DNA of 64,000 nt from Bacteroidota bacterium (GCA_016713445.1 JADJPB010000006.1:248001-312000), one strand, 5' to 3'. Counted from the first letter of the stretch, positions 18,586 to 27,571 are shown. Notes: a model not told the origin generated them from the letters alone. Program-made: numbers and translations.

Positions 18586-18601
18586 AATTGAATTTTGTAA
18601 G

Positions 18602-19687
18602 ATGAATGAAAATTGGTTAAACCAGGTGTATTTTGAAAACGATGTTCGCAGCTACCTGTTGTTTTTTACCATCATTCTTTCCGGTATCATTTTAAAAAGA
18701 TTTGTTTCTTTCCACTTATCCGGACTTATTTACCGGGCCATAAAAAAACGTGTAGCGGGAGTAGATGTAAAAATGCTTCGCCATTTATTGCGCAAGCCAT
18801 TTGGGTTGTTTGTTATTTTACTCAGTGTATACCTAGCCTGCAAGCAACTTCACTATCCAGAAAGTTGGCATCTTCCATCCGAAGAAAAATTTGGAATACG
18901 ACTCGTTATCTGGCGAACATTTCAATTATCCGTATTCATTTCGATTACCTGGATCGTTTTACGATGTATCGATTTCTTTGGAATTGTATTGGCACATCGT
19001 GTAGGAATTCAAGAATCCCAAAACGACAATAAAATCATTCCTTTCATGAGAGAAGCCATCAAAATAATAGTAATTATTTTGAGTTTCTTTATCATCCTCG
19101 GTACCGTCTTTGAGGTGAATGTGGCTTCTCTCATTGCTGGATTGGGTATCGGAGGACTTGCTTTAGCCCTTGCGGCAAAAGAAAGCATTGAAAATTTATT
19201 GGCATCCTTCACTATCTTTTTAGACAAGCCATTTTCTACGGGTGATTTAGTAAAAGTAGGAAATGTAAAAGGTTCTGTTGAAAAAATCGGATTTAGAAGC
19301 ACTCAAATCAGAACCCTTGACCGAACTGTTTTTTCCATACCAAATAAAAAAATGATTGATTCGGATGTTGAGAATGTAAGTCAGCGCAACATGATTCGTG
19401 CTAGCTTCAATGTACTCATCCGATTTGAAACTCCAACTTCAAAAATTGAAAAATTCAGACAAGAGATTCATTCCTTTCTTAAAAATCTAGACTATGTTTC
19501 CTCCGAAACGCCTCCCTTTATTCATATTGAAAATTTTTCAGACCATGGCATCGAGATGAAATTTGTAATCTTCATAGAAACCCTTGATTTTTCTTATTTC
19601 AGTGAGAAAAGAGAATTTATCTTTCTGAAAATATTAGATACAGCCCAACAAGAAGAGATCAAATTGGGAATTCGGGATATTCAATAA
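18602..19687 (+). CDS. MscS family mechanosensitive channel
   Basis: 361 residues with about five membrane segments (near residues 15-35, 65-85, 105-128, 148-168 and 172-195). The last is the glycine/alanine-rich pore helix VASLIAGLGIGGLALALAAKESIENLLASF, followed by the beta domain (FSTGDLVKVGNVKGSVEKIGFRSTQIRTLD ... SIPNKKMIDSDVEN). It sits in the inner membrane and releases solutes under hypo-osmotic shock. Sixteen bases separate it from the dehydrogenase gene, so both may share a transcript. Confidence 0.9.
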   Translation: MNENWLNQVYFENDVRSYLLFFTIILSGIILKRFVSFHLSGLIYRAIKKRVAGVDVKMLRHLLRKPFGLFVILLSVYLACKQLHYPESWHLPSEEKFGIRLVIWRTFQLSVFISITWIVLRCIDFFGIVLAHRVGIQESQNDNKIIPFMREAIKIIVIILSFFIILGTVFEVNVASLIAGLGIGGLALALAAKESIENLLASFTIFLDKPFSTGDLVKVGNVKGSVEKIGFRSTQIRTLDRTVFSIPNKKMIDSDVENVSQRNMIRASFNVLIRFETPTSKIEKFRQEIHSFLKNLDYVSSETPPFIHIENFSDHGIEMKFVIFIETLDFSYFSEKREFIFLKILDTAQQEEIKLGIRDIQ

Positions 19688-19712
19688 ATAAGAAATCACT
19701 AAGTATAACCCT

Positions 19713-19838
19713 ACCTTCGACAAGCTGCCATCGACAGGCTCAGGCAGCATAGGGAGCACTCATATCTCCAATCTCCTCGCGATCTCCTACTCTCCTACTC
19801 TCCTACTCTCCTAATCTCCTACTCTCCTAATCTCCTAC
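19713..19838. repeat. Intergenic repeats: 7 x 8-bp tandem array and a dispersed-type sequence
   Basis: The 262-base gap between mscS and the HD-kinase gene holds two repeats. At 19783-19838 are seven consecutive 8-bp units TCTCCTAC (units 4 and 6 read TCTCCTAA). At 19713-19755 is CCTTCGACAAGCTGCC followed by ATCGACAGGCTCAGGCAGC, two partly inverted copies of a sequence type often scattered between bacterial genes. No open frame or RNA is apparent. Confidence 0.8.
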
Positions 19839-19949
19839 TCTAACCACCTATTAACAATACCACGTGAATTATAAATTCCATGGGTTAACGAGTATATTCA
19901 AATAAATTACTATTTTTAAATTCAAATTAGAGAACCATCGCCATTTTAT

Positions 19950-21896
19950 ATGAATTACGCTGAAGCCGAAAAATTTGTGTTGGATTATCTCCATAAAAAC
20001 TTGGCGACGACCATTCATTATCATCATGTTTTTCATACCGAAAATGTAATCAAATCTTCGGAGCGTCTTTGTTTGCTGGAAAAACTCGATGAAGAATCAT
20101 CGCTATTGATAAAAACCGCTGCCCTTTTTCACGACACAGGATTTGTTACCCAATACGAAAAGAACGAACCTGTGGGTGCTGCATTTGCGGAGAAACATTT
20201 GCCCACTTTTGGATACAACCCTGCACAGATTGAAATAATCAAAGATCTCATTTTGGCTACCGATACATCCAAACAACCGCAAGGACTTTTTCATAAAATT
20301 ATTCGTGATGCCGACTTAGATTATATTGGGAGAGCCGATTTCTTCTCTATTTCTCAACTATTAAGACAAGAATTATTAGAACATGGTAAAGCCATCAAAC
20401 TTGTTGAATGGTACAGCTTAGAAAAAGAGTTTTTAGAAAACCATGTTTATTTTACGGATGCGGCTTATGCACTTCGCAACAAAGGGAAATTAAATAACCT
20501 CGAAGAAATAAAAGCACTCTTAAGAGAATCGTCCGGAAATCATGGCTTGATAGACATGACGGATATGAATGCTCAAATTCTTGGTGAAGATCGTAAACAT
20601 TTGGTTTCTCTTCTTGGTAGAACGAGTTTATTCAAATCTGCCGATCTCAAACTTCTCGAACATATTGCAAAGGTTGTTGATCGAATTCATCTTAAAGAAA
20701 ATGAACCGTTATTCAAGAAAGGGGATGCAGGTGAAAGTATGTACATCATTGAATCGGGAACGCTTCGAGTACATGATGGCTCCATCATCTTTGCTGTATT
20801 AAAACAAGGAGAATATTTTGGTGAAGCTTCTATCATTGACAATTCCCCACGAACAGCATCGGTTTCAGCTGCATCAGATGCAATCATTTTACGTATTGGA
20901 GAAAAAGATTTTTTTAGTTTATTGGGATCACATCCTTCTATGAATCGAATGTTGATGAAAGAACTCATCAACCGACTCCGCAATCAAAATAATGCAGTAG
21001 TAGATGAGTATAAAAGTCGAGAGCAGAAATTGACAGAACTTGTTGAATTACGCACTCGTCAAATAGTGGAAGAAAAGAAAAACGTTGAGCAGAAATCAAG
21101 AGAGCTAGAACTCGCACTAAAAGAATTACAAGAGACCCAACGATTATTAATCCATCATGAAAAGATGGCATCACTCGGACAATTAACATCAGGCATTGCT
21201 CACGAATTAATGAACCCATTAAATTTCGTTAATAATTTTTCAGCAGTTTCTCTTGAGTTACTACAGGAAGTTTCTGATCTCACTACCGACGAAGAAGCCA
21301 AGGAATTATGTTCCGATCTTATTGGCAATCTCGAACGCATCTCCATGCACGGTATTAGAGCCAGCGAGATTGTAAAGAGCATGTCGGAGCATTCCACCAA
21401 CTATGGCAATGACCGCGAAGAGATAAATATTCATACCTTGATAGAAGATGCCGTAAAAGCTTCACAGAATACATGGGATTCGGAATATCCTAATGAAAAA
21501 ATAAATCTTGTATTAGATTTTAGAGCAGCAAAGAATACTACGAAAGCCGTTTACGTTGATATCCTACGTATCATTATTAATGTACTCCGAAATGCACGCT
21601 CAGCTGTACACGATCAATTTATTGTTGATCCCAGTAGTAAAGGAGAAATTAGTATAACCACCGAGAACAAAGACAATACGATTCAAATTTCCATTCATGA
21701 TAACGGCACCGGAATTCCGAATGACATTGTCGAAAAAATATTTTTACCATTTTTCACAACACGTCCTACAGGAAAAGGTGTGGGATTAGGACTTAGTATC
21801 AGTCATCAAATTGTGAGTGCTTACGGCGGAAGTTTGGATTATGTTCCGTCTGAAAAAGGAGCGTGTTTTGTGGTTTCGATACCACTCGAGAAATAG
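19950..21896 (+). CDS. HD phosphohydrolase / cyclic-nucleotide-binding / histidine kinase fusion
   Basis: 648 residues in one frame with three signalling modules. Residues 1-190 form an HD domain with its metal ligands present (H26/H29, H61-D62 in ALFHDTGF, D120 in IIRDADLDYIG). Residues about 220-345 form a cNMP-binding domain with the phosphate cassette FGEASIIDNSPRTASVSA. A charged coiled coil (350-400) leads to a histidine kinase: H-box GIAHELMNPLNF, N-box VLRNARSAV, G1 DNGTGIP, G2 GKGVGLGLS. No membrane segment is visible, so it is probably soluble. No response regulator gene is adjacent. Substrate of the HD part and output of the kinase are unknown. Confidence 0.9.
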   Translation: MNYAEAEKFVLDYLHKNLATTIHYHHVFHTENVIKSSERLCLLEKLDEESSLLIKTAALFHDTGFVTQYEKNEPVGAAFAEKHLPTFGYNPAQIEIIKDLILATDTSKQPQGLFHKIIRDADLDYIGRADFFSISQLLRQELLEHGKAIKLVEWYSLEKEFLENHVYFTDAAYALRNKGKLNNLEEIKALLRESSGNHGLIDMTDMNAQILGEDRKHLVSLLGRTSLFKSADLKLLEHIAKVVDRIHLKENEPLFKKGDAGESMYIIESGTLRVHDGSIIFAVLKQGEYFGEASIIDNSPRTASVSAASDAIILRIGEKDFFSLLGSHPSMNRMLMKELINRLRNQNNAVVDEYKSREQKLTELVELRTRQIVEEKKNVEQKSRELELALKELQETQRLLIHHEKMASLGQLTSGIAHELMNPLNFVNNFSAVSLELLQEVSDLTTDEEAKELCSDLIGNLERISMHGIRASEIVKSMSEHSTNYGNDREEINIHTLIEDAVKASQNTWDSEYPNEKINLVLDFRAAKNTTKAVYVDILRIIINVLRNARSAVHDQFIVDPSSKGEISITTENKDNTIQISIHDNGTGIPNDIVEKIFLPFFTTRPTGKGVGLGLSISHQIVSAYGGSLDYVPSEKGACFVVSIPLEK

Positions 21897-21954
21897 ATTC
21901 GTTTCTTAATTACTTTCCTCAGCGTGGTGTTTTCTCTTCGTTTACTATTCATTT

Positions 21955-22013
21955 GCTTCAAGCTTCAAGCTTCATGAATGCGCACCTTGCAGCTTGAAGC
22001 TTGCAGCTTTTAA
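21955..22013. terminator. Inverted-repeat terminator between convergent genes
   Basis: A TTCAAGCTTCAAGCTTCA segment (21957-21974) faces an inverted GCAGCTTGAAGCTTGCAGC segment (21989-22007), followed on the plus strand by TTTTAATAATTA. It lies between the plus-strand kinase gene and the minus-strand TPM gene and may end both. A related GCTAGCTTCAAGCTTCGAGG sequence occurs at 40176-40195, so this is also a dispersed repeat. Confidence 0.55.
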
Positions 22014-22056
22014 TAATTATCCGAAGTATAATTTATAAAATACAGAGAAAGATAAC

Positions 22057-22851
22057 TTAACGACTACCAGCTCCCCCTGCTCCACCGCCACCGAAACTGC
22101 CACCTCCAAATCCACCGAAGCTCCCACCGCCACTACTACTGCCACCACCAAATCCACCGCTACCGGAATTAAAATTCCCCCAACTTCCACTTTGTCGACC
22201 ACGAGCCGCATTTAATAATAACCATGCAGCTAGAAATGTTATACTATTTAATCTTGCGTAACGTCGCACACTAAGAATCTTGAACAAGAAAATCATTCCA
22301 AGTACAAGCAATATTAAAACGATAGAAGGAAACTCATTCTTACCTTTCTTCTTCCGAGGTGATGAATCCCGATACTCTCCTTTTACAACATCGATGATCT
22401 TGGAAACACCCGCATCGATCCCTTCGTAATATTTTCCTTCTTTAAAAAAGGGTTTGATGTCATTTTCAATAATTCTTCTTGACAACGCATCAGTAAGAGC
22501 TCCTTCTAATCCATAACCTGTGGCAATAAATAATTTTCGATCTTGCAACACGACAAGCAATAATGCTCCATTATTTTTTCCTTTATTTCCAATACCCCAT
22601 TTCTCCCCCAATTCAAAAGCATAACTTTCTAGCCGATATCCATCAATTGTATTGACAATGACTACCGCTATTTGTGTCGATGTGGTGTCATTAAATCTTA
22701 ATAATTTTTCTTCGAGCGCTTCGGTTTCGCGCGGACTTAAAGTATTCGTAAAGTCATTCACTAACCTCGGTGGATTGGGCGAAGGAGGAAACTCCACTGC
22801 TTTTAAAGTACCAAAAACCAACAAAAATAATATCAACAAATATTTATTCAC
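22057..22851 (-). CDS. TPM domain membrane protein with Gly-rich C-terminus
   Basis: 264 residues: signal peptide (LLILFLLVFGTLKA), TPM domain (about 25-150, VNDFTNTLSPRETEALEEKL, IAVVIV, GWGIGNKG-like WGIGNKGKNNGALLLVV, ATGYGLEGALTDA), one membrane helix (about 178-195, IVLILLVLGMIFLF) and a Gly/Ser tail. The same layout is seen in TPM proteins that pair with LemA. Related domains have phosphatase activity in plants, but the bacterial role is unsettled. It overlaps the upstream TPM gene by four bases. Confidence 0.88.
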   Translation of the reverse strand: MNKYLLILFLLVFGTLKAVEFPPSPNPPRLVNDFTNTLSPRETEALEEKLLRFNDTTSTQIAVVIVNTIDGYRLESYAFELGEKWGIGNKGKNNGALLLVVLQDRKLFIATGYGLEGALTDALSRRIIENDIKPFFKEGKYYEGIDAGVSKIIDVVKGEYRDSSPRKKKGKNEFPSIVLILLVLGMIFLFKILSVRRYARLNSITFLAAWLLLNAARGRQSGSWGNFNSGSGGFGGGSSSGGGSFGGFGGGSFGGGGAGGAGSR

Positions 22852-23294
22852 GACCCTCCTCCTCCAAATACAATATCATTCGGCAATTCATTGATATCAT
22901 CTTTATCGCGAGGGAAATGAGCACTCAATTGCTCTCCTACCTTTCTGACAGCATATTCAATTCCATCTACGAAGTGGTTCTCCTTGAAATATATTCCCAT
23001 TTGACCAGTGATTTCTTCCCAAAAATTATTTCCAACGATCTTATGAATACCGGCATCACCAATGATGCAAAATTTTCGATCATCAACAGCCAAATAAATC
23101 AACACTCCATTTCTCAAATCTGTTTCATGCATCTCGAGTTGCGCAAAAATAAAAGCGGCTCTGTCAAGCACATTGTTTTTGCATTCGTCTTCCATAAATA
23201 CACGTATCTCCCCAGAGGTTACTAACTCTGCGGCATGAACCGCTTGGTGAATACGCGCTCTATCGGCTTCCTGAAATAATTCTTCTGCTTTCAT
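22848..23294 (-). CDS. Soluble TPM domain protein
   Basis: 148 residues without a signal peptide. The TPM core is visible as VTSGEIRVFME, AAFIFAQLEMHETDLRNGVLIYLAVDDRKFCIIGDAGIH and VDGIEYAVRKVGEQL. It is the middle gene of a lemA-TPM-TPM operon; its ATG overlaps the repaired lemA stop (TGA at 23291-23293) and its end overlaps the next TPM gene. Confidence 0.87.
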   Translation of the reverse strand: MKAEELFQEADRARIHQAVHAAELVTSGEIRVFMEDECKNNVLDRAAFIFAQLEMHETDLRNGVLIYLAVDDRKFCIIGDAGIHKIVGNNFWEEITGQMGIYFKENHFVDGIEYAVRKVGEQLSAHFPRDKDDINELPNDIVFGGGGS

Positions 23295-23892
23295 TTATCA
23301 AATGCAGCACCAACATCCGGTGCTTTATTAGCTCCTTTGTCTGCTTCGAAAAATGGTTTAGGTGAAAAACCATACATCCCCGCAATGGTAACTTGAGGAA
23401 TTTGCGCACATAGCTGTTGAATAATTGAACCGCTTCGTTGAATTTTTGACGCTCGACAGCAATACGATTTTCCGTTCCTTCTAATTGTGATTGCAATTCT
23501 AAGAAGTTTTGATTCGCTTTCAATTGAGGATACTGTTCTACCACAACCATCAATCGACCCAAAGCCGACCCCAACTCACCTTGCGCTGATTGGAACTTAG
23601 CCATTTGCTCGGCTGTTAAATTTTTTGGATCAATTTTAACCTGTGTCGCATTAGCACGTGCTTCAATTACTGCAGTCAAGGTTGACTTCTCGAAATCAGC
23701 AGCCTCTTTTACAGTGCTCACTAAATTTGGAATTAAATCCAATCGACGCTGATAAACATTTTCGACTTGAGACCAAGCCGTTTGAACTTGAACATCTCGC
23801 TCCACTAAATCATTATATGTACCAGCAAAAAATCGGTAGAGAATAAATACGATAACAAGAATGACTCCTACAACAATTAGTGTTTTTTTCAT
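23291..23892 (-). CDS. lemA: LemA family protein (frameshifted near the C-terminus)
   Basis: An N-terminal membrane anchor (IVVGVILVIVFILYRFF) is followed by the LemA helical domain: YNDLVERDVQVQTAWSQVENVYQRR, DLIPNLVSTVK and ENRIAVERQKFNEAVQLFNSYVRKF. As written, the frame then goes into a nonsense tail to 23260. Adding one base at the TTT run 23401-23403 (AAA on the coding strand) restores IPQVTIAGMYGFSPKPFFEADKG, the standard LemA ending, with a TGA at 23291-23293 that overlaps the ATG of the next gene. That neat overlap strongly supports the repaired reading, about 199 residues. Function: membrane protein of unclear role. Confidence 0.88.
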
Positions 23893-23978
23893 GGTTTTAA
23901 GATTTTGCGTAAATTTAAAAGGTTTGACGGATAGAATGTAAATATATTTAAATGTGTTGAATTAAAATTAACATTGCT

Positions 23979-24644
23979 TTAATACCACCTGAACCTCAAA
24001 TAATTGATTTTAAAGCCCTGCTTGAGAAAAATTTTCTCATAGGTGGTTTGAATGCTCGTATTGAAATTTTGCGGAGTATCAATATAGAGGTCTTTTGTGC
24101 AAACTTCTAGTGACCCTTCTTCTCTTGTCAGCATTTCAAGAGTGTATTCAAAGAGCCCTATATTGTCGGTTTTAAGGTGTAAAACCCCATCTTTCCCTAC
24201 TAACTCGCGGTACATTTTTAGAAACTTGGGATTCGTTAATCTTCGATTTTCCCTTGACACTTGAGGCTGTGGATCGGGGAAGGTGACCCAAATCTCACGA
24301 ATTTCTCCGGGAGCGAAAAATTGAGGCAACCATTCAATATGTGTTCGTAAAAAGGCGGCATGCAGGATGTTTTCTTCGTTGATGGTTTTAGCGCCTCTCC
24401 ACAAACGTGCTCCCTTAATATCGACGCCTATAAAATTGCGATCCGTAAAATGTTGCGCTAAACTCACTGTATACTCTCCCCGCCCACAACCTAATTCAAC
24501 TACAATGGGATGGTCGTTATGAAATACCTTTTCATTCCAATTACCACAAAGGCCATGATCTGTGCCTAATAAAGGAAACGGGTATTGAAAAGTTCGCTCA
24601 AATGTCTCTAACTCACTAAATCGCCGAAGTTTATGCTTTGCCAT
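23979..24644 (-). CDS. trmB: tRNA (guanine-N7-)-methyltransferase TrmB
   Basis: 221 residues. It methylates G46 in the variable loop of tRNAs using SAM. SAM-binding motif VVELGCGRGEYTVSLAQ (about 48-64), NFIGVDIKGARLWRGA, and the family catalytic/tRNA-binding stretch EIWVTFPDPQP, then LHLKTDN. A -33/-7 pair upstream on the minus strand (TTTG, 19 bases, TAACTTCG) fits a Bacteroidota promoter shared back-to-back with the glycosyltransferase gene. Confidence 0.92.
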   Translation of the reverse strand: MAKHKLRRFSELETFERTFQYPFPLLGTDHGLCGNWNEKVFHNDHPIVVELGCGRGEYTVSLAQHFTDRNFIGVDIKGARLWRGAKTINEENILHAAFLRTHIEWLPQFFAPGEIREIWVTFPDPQPQVSRENRRLTNPKFLKMYRELVGKDGVLHLKTDNIGLFEYTLEMLTREEGSLEVCTKDLYIDTPQNFNTSIQTTYEKIFLKQGFKINYLRFRWY

Positions 24645-24706
24645 TACTAATTAACTTTTTTCAATCGACTGCGAAGTTACTTTATCATTTAGAAGTGGCA
24701 AAGAAG

Positions 24707-24714
24707 TACTTTTG
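24707..24714 (+). promoter_or_regulatory. -7 promoter box of the glycosyltransferase gene
   Basis: TACTTTTG matches TAnnTTTG and ends four bases before the TTG start codon at 24719, again implying a nearly leaderless message. Confidence 0.35.
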
Positions 24715-24718
24715 AAGA

Positions 24719-25807
24719 TTGAAAAAAACGAATCCACATATTCTCTATTCCATTCTCGATTGGGGACTCGGGCATGCAACCCGCAGCATTCCTATTATTG
24801 AGGAACTTTTACTGCAAGGGGCTCGAGTTACTTTATGTGGCGAAGGCTCGACTGGACATTTAATTCAATCGGTATTCCCCCAACTGGCATTTCACACAGT
24901 AAACGGAATACAAGTAAAATACCCTACTCGCATTCCAATGTCGCTGTCGATGTTTTTACAATCACCAAAAATTTCGTTAGCGATAAAAAACGAACATCAG
25001 CAAATTAAAAAGTTAGTGAAAGATTTACAGGTGGATGCGATCATCAGCGATAATCGGTATGGGGCTTTTGCAGATGGGATTCCGAGTGTGATCATTACGC
25101 ATCAACTTAATTTGCAAACACCCAAGAACAAACAATGGCTACGTCCAATCATCAACAAAATAAATCATCATTACCTTACTCCTTTTGATGAAATCTGGGT
25201 ACCTGATTCTCCAGGGGAAAATAATTTAACAGGGTCCCTTTCACACGATGCAGCCACGGTACAAAAATTAAAGCCGAAATACATTGGATCTTTATCGCGC
25301 TTTGCTTCACTATCTGTAGAGCGAGAATATAAAAATTACGACGCCATTGTAGTCTTATCCGGACCCGAACCACAGCGAAGTTATTTCGAAAAAATTATCG
25401 ATCAACAATTACAAGATTTGCCCATCACGGCAATTATTGCAAAAGGTACTCCGCGGCATCCAATACAAGAACAACATGGAAATTGTTTTTTCTCGTCACA
25501 TATTTCTACGGATGAAATGTTGTTTCATTATACGAATTGCAAATACATCATCAGCCGTAGCGGACATTCAACATTGATGGATTTGTGTGCTGTAAAAAAA
25601 TCGGCGATCTGCATTCCCACACCAGGTCAAACAGAACAAGAATTTTTAGCGGAGATGCATTCAAGGAAAAAACATATCGTCGCTTTTGACCAAGTTCAAG
25701 TCGATTTAAAAAGAGGAATGGAAATGCTTGAACAGTGTACTCCCTTTGATCTCTCTGTGAATCAGGAGTTCAAGCCGACCATTAAAATTTTCTTTGATCG
25801 TATCTAG
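24719..25807 (+). CDS. MurG-like GT-B glycosyltransferase
   Basis: 362 residues from a TTG start; the first ATG would cut into the conserved N-terminus (ILYSILDWGLGHATRSIPIIEELL), so TTG is preferred. The N-terminal Rossmann half has the GLGHATRS loop. The C-terminal half has the nucleotide-sugar site IISRSGHSTLMDLCAVKKSAICIPTPGQTEQEFLAE, similar to family 28 enzymes. The acceptor and sugar are unknown; proteins of this type are often called uncharacterised glycosyltransferases in Bacteroidota. The B12 riboswitch follows its stop. Confidence 0.78.
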   Translation: MKKTNPHILYSILDWGLGHATRSIPIIEELLLQGARVTLCGEGSTGHLIQSVFPQLAFHTVNGIQVKYPTRIPMSLSMFLQSPKISLAIKNEHQQIKKLVKDLQVDAIISDNRYGAFADGIPSVIITHQLNLQTPKNKQWLRPIINKINHHYLTPFDEIWVPDSPGENNLTGSLSHDAATVQKLKPKYIGSLSRFASLSVEREYKNYDAIVVLSGPEPQRSYFEKIIDQQLQDLPITAIIAKGTPRHPIQEQHGNCFFSSHISTDEMLFHYTNCKYIISRSGHSTLMDLCAVKKSAICIPTPGQTEQEFLAEMHSRKKHIVAFDQVQVDLKRGMEMLEQCTPFDLSVNQEFKPTIKIFFDRI

Positions 25808-25833
25808 CAACAAACTTTTCACTACTTTTGCTC

Positions 25834-26046
25834 TTAGTGATGGTTTCCTGCTTAATAACAGGAATGAAAAGGGAATGCCGTGCAATCCGGCAACAGTCCC
25901 CGCTGCTGTAAACAGTTTCGCATTCAAATGCATTTCAAAACGTAACCACTGTTCATCAATGAATGGGAAGGAGTTTTGATTATTCTGTGAGTCAGAAGAC
26001 CTGCCAACATTATTGCCATGGTTGAACCTTCGGAGGAAAGGATGAT
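25834..26046 (+). promoter_or_regulatory. Cobalamin (B12) riboswitch
   Basis: The conserved core is present: GGGAATGCCGTGCAATCCGG (25871-25890), the B12-box-like CAACAGTCCCCGCTGCTGTAA (25891-25911), GGGAAGGAG (25965-25973) and GTCAGAAGACCTGCC (25991-26005). A TACTTTTG -7 box at 25823-25830 lies just before the aptamer. The gene it leads, at 26129, encodes a BtuG-like lipoprotein, which fits repression by cobalamin. Confidence 0.93.
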
Positions 26047-26128
26047 GAGCGTTAATGTATAGGATTTATTTTCCTATACGCTATAGAGTATTCAATCGTG
26101 GTTTCTTGTATGCATTAATTTAAAGACC

Positions 26129-27196
26129 ATGATAAAAAAAATCGCATTCTCTATTTGTTCGATGAGCATTCTTGTATTCACTTCTTGCGAGAAGGATAAA
26201 CTAGAAGAAAACACTCCAGCTCCTAACAATTTAAATGGTGTATTCGTCATAAACGAAGGCGCCTTCTTAGCTGGAAATGCTTCCATCTCCTTCTTTTCTT
26301 CTGACTCTGTTTATCACAACAGTGATCTCTATCAATCGGTAAATGGATTTCCTATTGGTGATTTATTGCAATCGATGAGCATTTATAATGGGAAAGCCTA
26401 TCTCTGCGTAAACAATTCACAAAAAGTAGAAGTAGTATCGATGGTTGACTTTACTAAAACTGCTTCCATTTATGGAATCAACAGTCCACGCTTTTTCACT
26501 GCGCAAAGCAACTACGGATATATTAGTGATTGGAACTCTAATCAAGTATACAAAATCAATTTAAATTCAAATACCATTATTGACAGTGTTTTGTGCGGAC
26601 TTGGTCCTGAAGAAATGTTGATTGCCAATAATCAACTTTTCGTTTGCAACAGCGGAGGATTTGTTGATGATAGTAGCGTAACGGTTGTAAACTTAAATAC
26701 ATTTAATGTCGCTACCACTTTAACAACCGGGGTAAATCCATCTTCCATTCGCAAAGACAATAATGGAAATGTTTGGGTGCTTTGCAGAGGCAGTTTAGGA
26801 GCCGACTTCACACCTACCCCCGATGATCCAGGTGGAAAATTAATGCGAATCAATCCTACTTCATTGGCTACTGAATGGTTTGCAGATTTCAACTACGATG
26901 AACATCCTCTCAAACTCAACACTAACGTTAATGGATCTACACTGTACTTTTTATTCGGTAATAGTGCTTATACTGGAACGATTTATAAAATGGATGCAAG
27001 CAGTACGGTAATCCCAAGCACGCCATATATTAATCGTGAGTTTTATGCTTTGGGTATTCATCCTACTGATGGAAGCATCTACGGAGGGAAATCGAGCTTC
27101 AGTAGTAACTCGCATATGTTGCATTTCACCAATGCCGGCGTGTTGATTGATTCATCAACAGTAGGAATTGGACCGAGTAGTTTTGTGTTTAATTAG
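26129..27196 (+). CDS. BtuG-like beta-propeller lipoprotein under B12 control
   Basis: 355 residues with a lipoprotein signal (SMSILVFTSCEK, lipobox cysteine at about residue 20). The body is a YncE-like beta propeller: repeated blades such as LLQSMSIYNGKAYLCVNNSQKVEVVSM, NQVYKINLNSNTIIDSV and SVTVVNLNTFNVATTL. BtuG of Bacteroides is a propeller lipoprotein that captures B12 at the cell surface and passes it to BtuB. The riboswitch directly upstream supports the same job here. No btuB or other B12 gene is in the window, so it would act with a receptor encoded elsewhere. The BtuG name is inferred from fold plus riboswitch. Confidence 0.78.
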   Translation: MIKKIAFSICSMSILVFTSCEKDKLEENTPAPNNLNGVFVINEGAFLAGNASISFFSSDSVYHNSDLYQSVNGFPIGDLLQSMSIYNGKAYLCVNNSQKVEVVSMVDFTKTASIYGINSPRFFTAQSNYGYISDWNSNQVYKINLNSNTIIDSVLCGLGPEEMLIANNQLFVCNSGGFVDDSSVTVVNLNTFNVATTLTTGVNPSSIRKDNNGNVWVLCRGSLGADFTPTPDDPGGKLMRINPTSLATEWFADFNYDEHPLKLNTNVNGSTLYFLFGNSAYTGTIYKMDASSTVIPSTPYINREFYALGIHPTDGSIYGGKSSFSSNSHMLHFTNAGVLIDSSTVGIGPSSFVFN

Positions 27197-27210
27197 AAAA
27201 AATATATCTG

Positions 27211-27244
27211 TTGTTAGGGGATGAAGAACTGTAGCCCCTAACAA
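27211..27244. terminator. Bidirectional terminator hairpin
   Basis: TTGTTAGGGG (27211-27220) pairs perfectly with CCCCTAACAA (27235-27244) around a 14-base loop. It lies between the convergent BtuG-like gene and the toxin gene. On the minus strand a T-rich tract follows; on the plus strand none does. Confidence 0.65.
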
Positions 27245-27248
27245 CGGA

Positions 27249-27566
27249 TTACTTTAAAGAAGAATGAATTTTCATTTTCTGCGGATTCTGTCTACAATCA
27301 AAAATATCCACAATGAAAATATTATCATCAATTATCCGATAAATGATCTTGTATTTGCCTTCTACTAGATACCTGTGCTCTTGTTTTAATTCAATTAAAT
27401 TTTCCTCAATTGGACCTAACAAAGGAGACTTCGAAAGTTTTTTTGTAGCACCTAAAATAGACTTCCTAAACTTATCTGCTACCTTTGAAGAGGCTACAAG
27501 TTTATAATACAAATAAATATTTTTAAACTCTAAAGTCGCAAAGTAAGTCCATATTATTTCTCTCAT
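27249..27566 (-). CDS. RelE/ParE family toxin
   Basis: 105 residues from MREIIWTYFA; the open frame extends four codons further. Typical RelE/ParE features are the N-terminal helix pair (KVADKFRKSILGATKKLSKSPLLGP), LKQEHRYLVEGKYKIIYRIIDDNIFIVDIFDCRQNP. It starts five bases after the antitoxin stop. Whether it acts as an mRNA endonuclease or on gyrase cannot be told from sequence. Confidence 0.82.
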   Translation of the reverse strand: MREIIWTYFATLEFKNIYLYYKLVASSKVADKFRKSILGATKKLSKSPLLGPIEENLIELKQEHRYLVEGKYKIIYRIIDDNIFIVDIFDCRQNPQKMKIHSSLK

Positions 27567-27571
27567 TGGAA

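Noticed and set aside
19783..19838. Possible CRISPR or origin-type iterons
   Set aside because: Units are only 8 bp with no spacing; no replication protein gene is near.
22017..22211. 64-residue valine-rich frame on the minus strand
   Set aside because: It is a shifted reading of the Gly/Ser-rich tail of the TPM protein; the repetitive DNA alone makes it open.
24719..25807. Glycosyltransferase as a possible MurG
   Set aside because: The fold is similar, but it lacks the MurG N-terminal GGTGGH signature and sits outside a cell-wall gene cluster.
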